In this document: piece by piece, positions 33,720 through 42,523 of the stretch
Numbering within the stretch: position 1 is the stretch's first letter
Layout: each line of letters begins with the position of its first letter
DNA from: Candidatus Hydrogenedentota bacterium
Lineage (GTDB): Bacteria > Hydrogenedentota > Hydrogenedentia > Hydrogenedentales > CAITNO01
DNA: 49,320 nucleotides
Assembly (NCBI GenBank): GCA_903893795.1
Contig: CAITNO010000127.1
Location: 1-49,320, forward strand
Direction: 5' to 3'
Notes under the pieces: generated by a model
The model's input: only the letters and a program-made list of their open reading frames with translations
Database searches by the model: none
What the model was told of the DNA's origin: nothing
Position numbers and translations under genes: made by a program

Positions 33720-36131
33720 ATGAACAAGAGGCATTCAGGATGGCGCGCGGGAAGCTGGGCGCTCGTTATGGTCCTGTTGGGAATGACGGGACTGGCATTC
33801 GCCCAGCAGTCATGCCCGGCTGGGTCTATTTTCTCCCAGCGCCCGACGATGGTCACCGGCGACGGGTCCGTCCGCGTGTGGGTGAGCGACAACGCTTACG
33901 GTCCCGGCAATACGACGGCTGCCTCCGCCTATGACAACTATTCCCTACCCGCGGGGGCTAAGATCACTGGGCTGACCTGGTGGGGCGCCGAGATAAGCGG
34001 GTCAACTTACTGTGCGGCCGCGCGTTTGTCGCCCGCCTTTGTTATTACCGTCTACACGAACGACACCTCCGGCGCAAACCCGATGCCCGGCACGGTTGTT
34101 TCCAGCCAAACGGTGACGGCCAGCAAAGCGGCCACGGGCGACGTTTATGCGAACACCCTCAACCCGGGATGTCCCAGTCTGCCGCTGTACCAGTACACGG
34201 CGGTCCTGCCAAGCTCCGTCGCCCAGACCGATGGATGGATCTCGATCCGCGGGGCTGTGGCCGGCAGTGCAAACGGGGTGATCTTTCTGAATATATCCTC
34301 CGTCTCGGCCAGCGGCACCTCAACATCCATCCTGGGCAACATGCGTGAATACAACGGCGTCAATCTGCCCTACAATGTCAGGACCGGCGCCAACCGCGAT
34401 GTCGCATTCTGCATGGCGGGCACGGTGCTGGTGCCCAACGTGGTGGGCATGACACAGGCGGCGGCCACCACGGCGCTCAGCACCGGCATGCTGGTGACCG
34501 GAACGGTGACCCAGTCTTACAGCGCCACCATTCCCGCGGGTGCGGTCATCAGTCAGAACCCGGCGGCGGCCACCGAGCAGCCGGGCGGCACCGCCGTGGC
34601 CCTCACCGTGTCCCTTGGACCGCAGCCGGTGCCCGTGCCCGATGTGGTCGGCATGACGCAGAGCGCCGCAGAGTCGGCGATTACGGGCGCCACCCTTGCG
34701 GTGGGCACTATTACCCAGGGGTACAGCCCCACCGTTCCGGTGGGCTCGGTCATCAGCGAAAGTCCGGTCGCGGGCACGCTCGCGGTTCCCGGAACCCCGG
34801 TCAACCTGGTAATCTCTCTGGGCCCGCACTATGTCACCGTTCCGGATGTGACGAACCTCGCGCAGGCCTCCGCCCAGGCGGCCCTGACGACGGCTCTCCT
34901 GACAACAGGCACCATCAGCAATCAGCAGAGTATCACCGTGCCGGCCGGCGCGGTCATCAGCCAGAATCCCCTTGCCGGCGCATCGGTCGTGGAAGGAACC
35001 CCCGTGGCGCTTGTGATCGCGCTGGCGCCGGGAACCACGCCTAACGTGGTGGGCATGACCCAAACCGCAGCCGAGGCGCAACTCACATCCGCAAGCCTGG
35101 TTCTTGGCACCGTCACCCAGCAGTATAGCGCCACCGTCCTTGCGGGCTTGGTCATCAGTCAGAATCCCGTGTCGGGAACCTCCGTGCTGTCCGGCACCGC
35201 CGTGAACCTCGTGATTTCACAGGGGCCGCAGCCGGTTCCCGTGCCCGATGTGGTCGGTCTGCCGCAGAATGACGCGCAGTCGGCGATCACGGGCGCAACC
35301 CTGACCGTGGGCATCGTGGTACAGGCATACAGCCCCACCGTTCCCACCGGGTCGGTCGTCAGCCAGAATCCTTCGGCCGGCACACCGGCACTGCCCGGCA
35401 CGGAAGTCGACCTCGTGATTTCACAGGGGCCGCAGCCGGTTAACGTGCCCAATGTGGTGGGCCAAGCGCAGAGTGATGCGCAGACACTGATCACCGGCGC
35501 GACCTTGGCCGTGGGCGTTGTGACCCAGGCGTACAGCAGCACCGTTCCCTCCGGTTCGGTCATCAGCCAGAATCCGGCGGCGGGCACTTCCGTGCTGCCG
35601 GGCGCCGCAGTTGACCTCGTGGTTTCGCAGGGGCCACGCCCCGTGACCGTGCCCAATGTGGTGGCCCGGACGCAGAGTACTGCGGAGGGGATGATTGTCG
35701 GCGCAACGCTGGTCGTGGGGGTTGAGACCCAGGCGTACAGCCCCTCCGTTCCCTACGGCTCGGTGATCAGCCAGAATCCGGCGGCGGGCGCTTCCGTGCT
35801 GCCCGGCACCGCGGTCAACCTGGTGGTCTGCACGGAACCAATCGTTCCCAATGTGGTGGGCGAGTCGCAAAATGCCGCGCAGACGTTGATTGTCGCCTCA
35901 GGCCTGACGGTCGGCGTTGTCACCCAGACCTACAGTGACACCGTTTCCGCCGGCCTGGTCATCAGCCAAGACCCGATAGAGGGCACGCTCAGTCTGCCCG
36001 GCACTGCGGTTAACCTTGTGGTTTCAAAGGGTGCCGCGCCGCCGGTGCCGGTCGCGGGAATCTTGGGACTCTCTGCCCTGGTCAGTGCCATGGGCGCCAT
36101 GGGCATCGCCAGACAGCGCCGCAGGCGCTAG
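33720..36131 (+). CDS. Secreted eight-PASTA-domain protein with hydrophobic/Arg C-terminal tail
   Basis: 803 residues. The ATG at 33720 is preferred over 33714 because AAGGA lies seven bases upstream. A signal peptide (ALVMVLLGMTGLAFAQ) precedes an N-terminal domain of about 210 residues, rich in Ser, Thr and Gly with a few Cys, family unknown. Then come eight tandem PASTA-like repeats of about 65 residues (P(N/D)VVG..Q..A...L, then VISQNPAAG....GT.V.LVIS.GP). The tail is VPVAG, a hydrophobic stretch and RQRRRR, a sorting-signal layout unlike the Cys/TM tail of its neighbours. PASTA domains are best known from penicillin-binding proteins and Ser/Thr kinases, where they sense peptidoglycan; here no enzyme domain is attached. 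A strong terminator follows. Confidence 0.9.
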   Translation: MNKRHSGWRAGSWALVMVLLGMTGLAFAQQSCPAGSIFSQRPTMVTGDGSVRVWVSDNAYGPGNTTAASAYDNYSLPAGAKITGLTWWGAEISGSTYCAAARLSPAFVITVYTNDTSGANPMPGTVVSSQTVTASKAATGDVYANTLNPGCPSLPLYQYTAVLPSSVAQTDGWISIRGAVAGSANGVIFLNISSVSASGTSTSILGNMREYNGVNLPYNVRTGANRDVAFCMAGTVLVPNVVGMTQAAATTALSTGMLVTGTVTQSYSATIPAGAVISQNPAAATEQPGGTAVALTVSLGPQPVPVPDVVGMTQSAAESAITGATLAVGTITQGYSPTVPVGSVISESPVAGTLAVPGTPVNLVISLGPHYVTVPDVTNLAQASAQAALTTALLTTGTISNQQSITVPAGAVISQNPLAGASVVEGTPVALVIALAPGTTPNVVGMTQTAAEAQLTSASLVLGTVTQQYSATVLAGLVISQNPVSGTSVLSGTAVNLVISQGPQPVPVPDVVGLPQNDAQSAITGATLTVGIVVQAYSPTVPTGSVVSQNPSAGTPALPGTEVDLVISQGPQPVNVPNVVGQAQSDAQTLITGATLAVGVVTQAYSSTVPSGSVISQNPAAGTSVLPGAAVDLVVSQGPRPVTVPNVVARTQSTAEGMIVGATLVVGVETQAYSPSVPYGSVISQNPAAGASVLPGTAVNLVVCTEPIVPNVVGESQNAAQTLIVASGLTVGVVTQTYSDTVSAGLVISQDPIEGTLSLPGTAVNLVVSKGAAPPVPVAGILGLSALVSAMGAMGIARQRRRR

Positions 36132-36160
36132 CATAATCCCAAAGCTGCCATGTGAACAGA

Positions 36161-36198
36161 GCAGAGCCGCCGAGTCAGTTCGGCGGCTCTGCCATTTT
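36161..36198 (+). terminator. Rho-independent terminator after the PASTA-array gene
   Basis: A perfect 13-bp stem (GCAGAGCCGCCGA at 36161-36173 with 36180-36192, loop GTCAGT) is followed by CATTTTGT. It begins 30 nt after the stop codon. Confidence 0.9.
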
Positions 36199-36404
36199 GT
36201 GCGCCCGGGAGTGCGGGTCCACTTTATGGGCAGGTCGTTGCATGCCTGACAGGAGAAAGTGCCGGACGGACGTCGGGGATGCAAAGCGCCAGATGAAATC
36301 AGATGAAGAACGCAGGCGGGATGGCATGCCACTGTGGAGAGAACGGGCTGGTCGGGGCGGCCCGCGTCTTGCGCTTTTGGCGGGACTGGGTGTAGGGTAA
36401 GGGC

Positions 36405-36872
36405 ATGGCTTCCATTGCACTGCATATCCGCGACGGGGCGAACCGGATCACGCTGGAGATGATGCTCCGGGCCGTGGGGCATGTCATTGTGCCGGAGGGC
36501 GGCGATGCCGCCGTCACGGACGATCCCGCCCGTGCCGTGCGCGAGGCGCGGGAGCGTCCCGCGCTGCTGCTCTCGACGGCGGGCGATGTTGCCGCCGCGG
36601 TGGAGGCCATGCGGCGGGGGGTGTACGGATACATTTTCCTGCCCTTCCAGCCCGGCGAGGCGGCGCTGATGGTGGAACGCGCCCTGGGGGCAAGGGTCGG
36701 GCCTTCCGCGTCCCCCCACGGCGAAGCGGAACCGGTTTCGCTGGACGATGCGGAGCGGGAACATGTCGAGGCGGTGCTGCGGGCCTGCCGGGGCAACCGC
36801 GCCGAGGCGGCGCGCAGGCTCGGCATTGGGCGCAATACGCTGTGGCGGAAGCTGCGGCGGTACAGAGGGTAA
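36405..36872 (+). CDS. Fis-type DNA-binding regulator with degenerate receiver-like domain
   Basis: 155 residues. The C-terminal 35 residues (VEAVLRACRGNRAEAARRLGI, then GRNTLWRKLRRYRG) are a Fis/HTH_8 helix-turn-helix like the one that ends NtrC-type regulators. The N-terminal 100 residues have the spacing of a receiver domain (AAAVEAMRRGVYGYIFLPFQPGE resembles the alpha4-beta5 end), but I see no phosphorylatable Asp at the end of strand three (ALLLSTAGD) and the acidic pocket is lost. There is no AAA+ domain between. It is probably a phosphorylation-independent DNA-binding protein. TAAGGGC precedes the ATG at 36405. No histidine kinase is nearby. It reads toward scpA with a 243 bp gap. Confidence 0.82.
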   Translation: MASIALHIRDGANRITLEMMLRAVGHVIVPEGGDAAVTDDPARAVREARERPALLLSTAGDVAAAVEAMRRGVYGYIFLPFQPGEAALMVERALGARVGPSASPHGEAEPVSLDDAEREHVEAVLRACRGNRAEAARRLGIGRNTLWRKLRRYRG

Positions 36873-37115
36873 CGCGCGCGGCTCTTTTTTTGAGTGCGTG
36901 CGGCCACGCCGCCGCTTTGGATGGCGGAAGGCACGCTTCCGGCCGCCGGGGCACGGCCCAGGCGAAGAAAAGCGGCGGCATGGCCACCGCGGTCAATAGG
37001 AAGCACCCGCCGCCCTGTGCGCCGGGTTGCGCGGGATGCGCCGAAACGGCTACGATCAGGGCACGGGAAGGGCGCGGGGAGGTGTGTCCGATTTCCGCAT
37101 TTTGAGGATGTTCCC

Positions 37116-38015
37116 TTGACCGACGAGAATCCCGAATCTGATGTTCAGCCGACCGCCGTTTTGGCGGAGGGGGACGCCCTGTCTGCCGAAGACACCGCGT
37201 CCGCTGCAGACGCCGCACCTGCCGTGGAGGATGTCACGGATGAGGTGCTGCGCCTGCAACTGGACCAGTTTGAGGGGCCCTTTGAGGTGCTGCTCTATTT
37301 GATCAAAGAGCAGGAAATCGACATCTTCGACATTCCCATCATGCAGGTGACCGAACAATACCTGCGCTTTCTCGACCTGTTGCGCGGGGAAAACCTGGAT
37401 GTGGCGGGCGAATTCCTTGTCATGGCGGCCACGCTGATTCAGATTAAATCGCGCATGATCCTCCCGGTGGAACTGGACACGGAGGAGGACGAGGAGATTG
37501 AGGAGGAGGATCCGCGCCTCGAACTGGTGGGCAAACTGCTGGAATACCGCAAGTTCCGCGACCTGTCCCGCGGGCTGGGCGACCGGGCCGAGCGCCAGTC
37601 GGACCAGTTTGGGCGGCGGGTGCGGCCCGTTTTCGAGGCGGTGGAGGACGAGGACGACGGATTTATCGAGGTGAGCCTCTACGACCTGCTCAAGGCGGTG
37701 CGGGCAGTCCTGCGCTTCGTGGCGGGTGACTTGTTCCACAAAGTGACCATGGAACAGTCCTCGGTGGACGAGAAGATCGGCCATATCGAGGCGCTGCTGC
37801 TGGAGCAGGAGAGCGTGTCCTGGACCGAACTGTGGCGCGCCTGCCGCAGCCGTGTCGAACTGGTGTGCTGCCTGCTGGCCATCCTGGAACTGTGCCGGAT
37901 GCGCCGCATCCGCGCCCATCAGCACGGTGCTTTTGGCGAGATTCGCATTTTTGCCCGCGACCGCGACGCTGACCCGGGCATTGAAGAGACCGCGACGGAT
38001 GTGGCCCTTTCCTGA
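37116..38015 (+). CDS. scpA: Segregation and condensation protein A (kleisin)
   Basis: Bridges the heads of SMC dimers in the condensin complex for chromosome organisation. 299 residues from the TTG at 37116, with GAGG eight bases upstream; upstream in-frame residues look non-coding. After an acidic, Ala-rich N-terminal extension of about 45 residues comes the kleisin N-domain (LDQFEGPFEVLLYLIKEQEI, then IPIMQVTEQYL), the FLVMAATLIQIKSRMILP segment, an acidic linker, and the C-terminal winged helix (WRACRSRVELVCCLLAILEL). scpB, its usual partner gene, is not adjacent. The 3' end overlaps the YraN-family gene by 17 bp. Confidence 0.95.
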   Translation: MTDENPESDVQPTAVLAEGDALSAEDTASAADAAPAVEDVTDEVLRLQLDQFEGPFEVLLYLIKEQEIDIFDIPIMQVTEQYLRFLDLLRGENLDVAGEFLVMAATLIQIKSRMILPVELDTEEDEEIEEEDPRLELVGKLLEYRKFRDLSRGLGDRAERQSDQFGRRVRPVFEAVEDEDDGFIEVSLYDLLKAVRAVLRFVAGDLFHKVTMEQSSVDEKIGHIEALLLEQESVSWTELWRACRSRVELVCCLLAILELCRMRRIRAHQHGAFGEIRIFARDRDADPGIEETATDVALS

Positions 38016-38376
38016 CAGCCGCCCGCTCTGGGTGCGGGGAGAGGCGGCCGCCGCGCGCCATTTGCGGTGGAGGGGATTCCGCATTCTCGCCCACAATGCC
38101 CGTTTCGGCCACAACGAGGTGGACATTATCGCGCAGGACGGCGACACGACGGTATTTGTGGAGGTGCGCACGCGGGCCAGCGCCGAAGTGATGCCGCCGG
38201 AAGACAGCATCACCTATCCCAAGCGGCGCCATCTGCGCGCCGCGGCGCGTTCTTACCTGTCACGCCATCCCGACCCGGAGCGCTATTTCCGCTTTGACGT
38301 GGTCGGTGTGGTGATGCCGGCGCACGGCAAGCCCGAGATAGCCCATTATCCAGACGCGTTCCGCATGGACGAATAG
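37999..38376 (+). CDS. YraN/UPF0102 family endonuclease-like protein
   Basis: 125 residues from the ATG at 37999, which lies inside the end of scpA (17 bp overlap, different frame). Family pattern: RGEAAAARHLRWRGFRILAHN, then the nuclease-like core EVDIIAQDG...VFVEVRTR, then a YPKRRHLRAAARSYL basic helix. The E-D-E/Q-x-K-like core belongs to the Holliday-junction-resolvase/restriction nuclease fold, but the family has no settled function. It usually lies near rnhB or rsmI; here it follows scpA. It ends 44 bp before a convergent glycosyltransferase gene. Confidence 0.9.
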   Translation: MWPFPDSRPLWVRGEAAAARHLRWRGFRILAHNARFGHNEVDIIAQDGDTTVFVEVRTRASAEVMPPEDSITYPKRRHLRAAARSYLSRHPDPERYFRFDVVGVVMPAHGKPEIAHYPDAFRMDE

Positions 38377-38420
38377 CGTCCGCACCCCGCCAATCAGGGT
38401 GAAACAGCTCCCCGCCGCGG

Positions 38421-39116
38421 CTAACAGCGCCCCACCATGGCCTGTGCCAGCCGCAGGTAGATCCGCACCGAGTCGCGCACCCTGCGAAAATGGGAACTGC
38501 GGTTGCCCGGTTCGTAGACGGTGCGCACCGGCGCTTGGGCAAGCGTGAAACCTCCGCGTGCCGCGAACACCAGCATCGCCATCTCGGTTTCATAACGGCC
38601 GCCCGGCACCCTGTCGACCACGGCCTGCGCAAAGCGCGGGGAAAGCACGCGAAACCCGCATTGCGTGTCGGGCAGGTTGCGCCCGAGCAGCATCCTCGTT
38701 ATCCACGCGCTGACCTTGTTGCCGAAGCGGCTGCGCCAGGGCACGATGTCACTGTCAAATTGGCGCTGGCCGATGACCAGGTCCGCGTCTTCACGTCGAA
38801 AGGCATCCATCAGCGCCGCAATGTCCGCAGGATCATGCTGTCCATCGGCGTCCATCAGGCAGATCGCGCCCGCGCCCGGGTCCTTCAGGATGCACCGCAA
38901 TCCCTCGAGGATGGCATGGCCCTTGCCCTGGTTGCGTGGCAGGCGCAGGACTTCGACTCCGGGCAGCGCCAGCGCCTCTGCTGCCCCATCGGTGCTGCCG
39001 TCGTCCACAACAAGCACGCGCGCGGCGCGCGCGGCGGCCCCGATGGCCACCGGCCGAATCCGATGACCCACATTGAAACAGGGAATGATCACCGAAAGCC
39101 CCGGGATCTGTTCCAT
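38421..39116 (-). CDS. Family 2 glycosyltransferase (polyprenyl-phosphate sugar transferase type)
   Basis: 231 residues; the ATG at 39116 has AAAGGA nine bases upstream. GT-A fold features: LSVIIPCFNVG at the N-terminus, VLVVDDGSTDGA, the metal-binding DADGQHDP, and GFRVLSPRFA in the acceptor region. It lacks the C-terminal transmembrane pair of many polyprenyl-phosphate glycosyltransferases, so it is probably a soluble or membrane-associated enzyme that moves a sugar from a nucleotide sugar to a lipid or glycan. It could feed the GT-C-like proteins at 40.4-44.2 kb, since those enzymes use polyprenyl-phosphate sugars, but that link is inference. Confidence 0.9.
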   Translation of the reverse strand: MEQIPGLSVIIPCFNVGHRIRPVAIGAAARAARVLVVDDGSTDGAAEALALPGVEVLRLPRNQGKGHAILEGLRCILKDPGAGAICLMDADGQHDPADIAALMDAFRREDADLVIGQRQFDSDIVPWRSRFGNKVSAWITRMLLGRNLPDTQCGFRVLSPRFAQAVVDRVPGGRYETEMAMLVFAARGGFTLAQAPVRTVYEPGNRSSHFRRVRDSVRIYLRLAQAMVGRC

Positions 39117-39312
39117 GGCCGAAAGTCCTTTCTCGTTTGCAGCGCTCTTTTTCGCCTGACCCGCCAAAGAAGAGTGCGGTTCCGTTCTCACCCGTCCAAT
39201 TGTTGTCACCGGCCCGTTGATCTTCATCCAGTGAAACCCCTGTCAGGAGGCCTTTGGCCGGACAGGACATCCTATTCCTCCGTGGCAACCCGGTCCTGCC
39301 CGTCGTCGTCCC

Positions 39313-40053
39313 TCACCTGCCTTTGACGTTAAGCAGGCTCGTTTTCTTGTGGAGAATTCTCACGGCGATATATAGGCTTGTGAACAGTCCGAGTATGCAC
39401 ATCCACATGACATCAATCCGCCATCCATGTCCGAGATAAAACTCGGTCATTTCATTGGTGGCGAACAGTGCGATGATTAGGCCGAAACATCCCTGGTATT
39501 CACGCCGGACAAAGGCGCGAAAGGAAAAGGGCAGCGCCGGTTTCTGCCAGTGCGAGAATCTGGGGATGAACGCGGGCGTGCGTGACGACCACGCCATGTA
39601 CTCTTCGCCAAAACGCGGCCGAAGGAACATTTCCTCCGTGAAAATGATGCGCTCGTAGTGCAACGTGAAGGCCAGCGTGTAAATCACCGGAATCCACCAC
39701 AGATGGAGGTACAGGGCGATGGAAAGCAGCATGAAGAAGTTGCCCAGGTACAGGGGGTTCCGCACGATGGAGTACATTCCGGTCGTGTTCAGCGAATCGG
39801 CAATCTGCCGCTTCGTATTTCGGCCTGATGTCTTGTGGGGCACGTATCCTGCGGTCAGGCCGCGAATCATCACGCCAAAGAGGCCGACAAGAATGCAGAA
39901 CAGTTCCCAAAGCTGCTGGAGCAGGTGACTCCCGAAGGGGTAGCTAAAGTGTTTTAACGAGGCCGCCATGAGGAGCACCAGGAGCAGTGGAAAATAGCTT
40001 CTCCACTTGAAAAGCCATTTTCCGCTGCTTTCCATTTCCTCAATCAAAGGCAT
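39313..40053 (-). CDS. ICMT/PEMT-like integral membrane methyltransferase
   Basis: 246 residues, five or six transmembrane segments. The C-terminal half has the isoprenylcysteine carboxyl methyltransferase-like pattern: G.Y..VRNPLYLGNFF in the S-adenosylmethionine-binding part and YERIIFTEEMFLRPRFGEEY at the end of the core. GGAGGAG lies upstream of the ATG at 40053. Members methylate lipids or other small hydrophobic acceptors; no protein prenylation is expected in bacteria, so the acceptor is unknown. Its setting beside glycosyltransferases and Lpt genes favours an envelope lipid or glycolipid. After the core there are two more helices and a basic end. Confidence 0.85.
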   Translation of the reverse strand: MPLIEEMESSGKWLFKWRSYFPLLLVLLMAASLKHFSYPFGSHLLQQLWELFCILVGLFGVMIRGLTAGYVPHKTSGRNTKRQIADSLNTTGMYSIVRNPLYLGNFFMLLSIALYLHLWWIPVIYTLAFTLHYERIIFTEEMFLRPRFGEEYMAWSSRTPAFIPRFSHWQKPALPFSFRAFVRREYQGCFGLIIALFATNEMTEFYLGHGWRIDVMWMCILGLFTSLYIAVRILHKKTSLLNVKGR

Positions 40054-40361
40054 GTGTTTTCTCCTCCGTCCCGGTTACCTCACCCAAATTCCGGACCGGC
40101 AGGAGCACACCCCTGCCCATAACCCGGAAAGCATGAAACACCGCATTTGCGCGGCGCTTGCCATTGACTTGCAAAGCATCTCTTGTCATTTCGTCCGTTG
40201 GATGTCCTGTTGTTGTGCTTAAACACCGCTCCGCTCTATGGAAGGTGTTTTCATCCGCATTGTTGCGGTCTTTTCATTTTGGCAACGGCGCGAACGTGCG
40301 TTTCATCAACCTGCGTTGCGGCTTTAACTAAACCGCCACGGAACGCCGGCTATTCCTCCTG
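40054..40361. other. Intergenic region without visible gene
   Basis: 308 bp between two minus-strand genes. It should carry the promoter of the methyltransferase gene and the terminator of the GT-C-like gene. I see short repeats of TGTTTTCAT/GGTGTTT type but nothing I can name. Confidence 0.35.
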
Positions 40362-42095
40362 TTACGGACCATGCAGCGGAAAGGGGGAATATCCGCAGTC
40401 CACCGCATTGGCCCAAACCAAAACGACAGGGCCTGTCGGATGTTGCGCGTGGAAGACGTGGTGACCGACAGACAGCGGGCGGGACTCGTTGAACGGGGTG
40501 CCGTCCAGCACACCGTCCACAAAGCCGCTCTCCCCCACCACCGCATACCGTGCGGGCACGGCAACATCAAATTCGATGGGCGCCGAACTTGCGTTTGAAC
40601 TCCATGAGAGAACCTGTCCGGCAACGGAAAGGGGACCCACGGAGATAAAGTTCCCCTGCAGGAAAGCGCGCGCCTGGCGCGGGAAATTGGTCGAGGGAAG
40701 GGCAACGCAGGTCTTTGTTGCAATAATGCGGTCCGCAATGTCGTCCTCCAACAGGCCCATGCGAAAACGCATTTTGGTCATCTTCTCCAGGACGTGGTAG
40801 GTTGACCGTTTTCGAAATATCGTTTCACCCTTGTTGTCGGCAACCCAGTCGTCCGGTCCGGTCAGGCGCAGTGCGGCCCTGACCATGTCGACATGGTCCC
40901 GCAGATGATTTTTCCAGGGTAATTGGCAAAAGGCAAGACATGCCATGAGCAGCGCGACCGCAAACAGGCAGGCAAAGCGGGGAGACCTTCTTATGCGTGC
41001 GGCAATGCCCGCCGTGTCGGCCTTGCCTTCCCCGGAAACCGGGAAAAGCCATCCGGCGGCCTGAATCGAAAAGAAGGGCACCCACAGCGGAAAGTCCTCA
41101 TTCGATAGCACCGGCCAGAAGCCGAGCAGGATCGCCATGTACAGCCAGTTCGCGCTCGTCACCACCACCTGCGCCGCCGCATTGCCCGGATTGCGGCGGC
41201 AGGTGCGGCGCATGGACCGAATCCAGAACCATGCCAGAAGAGGAAAGAAAAGCATGCGCAAATAATCCCGCTTGGCACCCGGCACGGCGTTGTGCCCTAT
41301 CACGCAGTGTGCCAATTGGGGCAGCGCGTGCTGCGTGGCAAAGAATGCAACAAGCGCGCACGGAACAATCAGGAACCCCGCCACCATGGCGGCACCCCAG
41401 CCCGCAAGCACCCGAATCGGGGGGCTTTGGTCTTCCCCCCGCAGGAAGAACAGCATCGACCCCGCCGCGCCGGCCAGCACCATCAGCAGCAGCACGGTCT
41501 TCATCGATACCGCAACGGCGGTGCCCAGCAACAATCCCGCCAGCAGCATCCGCACCATATTGGGCGGCTTCATCACCAACACCGCAATGGTCATCACCCA
41601 CAGGAGTATCCAGAGGTCATCGGTGCGAAACTCGAGTGTTCCGAGAAACATGAAGGGTGTCAGGGCGGCAGTCAGGACCGCCCATCCTGCGGCACGCCTG
41701 TTTGTTACGGCACAACCGATCCAATACGTGAAGGCAAGCGTGAGCAGATAGAGCGGAAACACCAGGAGTCGCATCCAGACGATGATGTCGGGCCTTTCAC
41801 CGAAGAATCGAAAAGCCGGAATGCAGAGGATGTGAAACAGCGGCGTGTGGTTGTCGAAGAAGTCCCGATACGGGATGAGTCCCTGGGACCAACCCCAGAT
41901 GACGTGCAGGTGCTGGGATTCATCGCTGTCCACACGGTAATGCAGCAGATAGACCAAACGCAGCGCGATGGCCGACAAGAGAAGGACGGACACAAGACGG
42001 CCGTCTCCCGAATCCGGGGCGGGATGCTGAGACTCGGGTCCCTGGTCCCCGGATTCAGCAGTCTCCGAGGTATCGGTTCGGCCTGAACAATACAC
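40362..42095 (-). CDS. GT-C-like membrane glycosyltransferase, paralogue 1
   Basis: 577 residues from a GTG at 42095, with AGGAGG 11 bases upstream. About 11 hydrophobic segments follow the N-terminus. The first extracytoplasmic loop holds RVDSDESQHLHVIWGWSQG and YRDFFDNHTPLFH, with the Asp-Glu pair that acts as metal site or catalytic base in GT-C (ArnT/PMT-like) enzymes. A soluble C-terminal domain (about residues 400-577) carries ISVGPLSVAG and VPARYAVVG. The gene at 42524-44248 is a diverged copy: DSDE versus NSDE, the same YRD.FDNHTPLFH loop, and a common C-terminal domain. Likely role: moving a sugar from a polyprenyl-phosphate donor to an extracytoplasmic acceptor. Confidence 0.85.
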   Translation of the reverse strand: MYCSGRTDTSETAESGDQGPESQHPAPDSGDGRLVSVLLLSAIALRLVYLLHYRVDSDESQHLHVIWGWSQGLIPYRDFFDNHTPLFHILCIPAFRFFGERPDIIVWMRLLVFPLYLLTLAFTYWIGCAVTNRRAAGWAVLTAALTPFMFLGTLEFRTDDLWILLWVMTIAVLVMKPPNMVRMLLAGLLLGTAVAVSMKTVLLLMVLAGAAGSMLFFLRGEDQSPPIRVLAGWGAAMVAGFLIVPCALVAFFATQHALPQLAHCVIGHNAVPGAKRDYLRMLFFPLLAWFWIRSMRRTCRRNPGNAAAQVVVTSANWLYMAILLGFWPVLSNEDFPLWVPFFSIQAAGWLFPVSGEGKADTAGIAARIRRSPRFACLFAVALLMACLAFCQLPWKNHLRDHVDMVRAALRLTGPDDWVADNKGETIFRKRSTYHVLEKMTKMRFRMGLLEDDIADRIIATKTCVALPSTNFPRQARAFLQGNFISVGPLSVAGQVLSWSSNASSAPIEFDVAVPARYAVVGESGFVDGVLDGTPFNESRPLSVGHHVFHAQHPTGPVVLVWANAVDCGYSPFPLHGP

Positions 42096-42523
42096 GCAAC
42101 AACTACCTCCTCAGGTTTTACTTCCACTTTCCCGACGAATTGAGGCGTTCACCAAAAGATGAACCCTGCTAGTGCAACATTGTCGCGATTCGTACATTAC
42201 CTGACTTTTCCGGGAACATTACAGAGAATCTTGGTCGTGTCCGTTGCACAACCGTTGACTTATGCGAAGAGGCGGCAAGCCCCACCTTTCCGCCTGACCA
42301 CAGTTCCACGTCGGTGGCTGTGAACCTCAATCTTCTGCTAGAATTGACGGCGGAGTGCCATGACCTCCGCCTTTCCCCTCGCAACCCATGCCAACTTCGC
42401 CCCCAGGATGAGGAAGGCCGGTTTCATCGGTCCAAAATGCGGATTGTAAACAAAACTCCTTGTTCAATCGTTCGTTATGATGCACCTATGGATAGTCGCC
42501 GTCAAGCGGCAAGGTAAATGCCC
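42096..42523. other. Divergent promoter region between the two GT-C-like paralogues
   Basis: 428 bp. The AGGAGG ribosome site of the minus gene is at 42107-42112. The middle (42200-42360) contains a TTGACTTATGCG segment and GCTAGAATTGACG, either of which might belong to promoters, but spacing is not convincing. No small gene is evident. Confidence 0.4.

Noticed and set aside
36873..37115. Longer ScpA reading frame starting at 36894
   Set aside because: The added 74 residues are Arg/Pro-rich without family likeness; the TTG at 37116 has a proper ribosome site.
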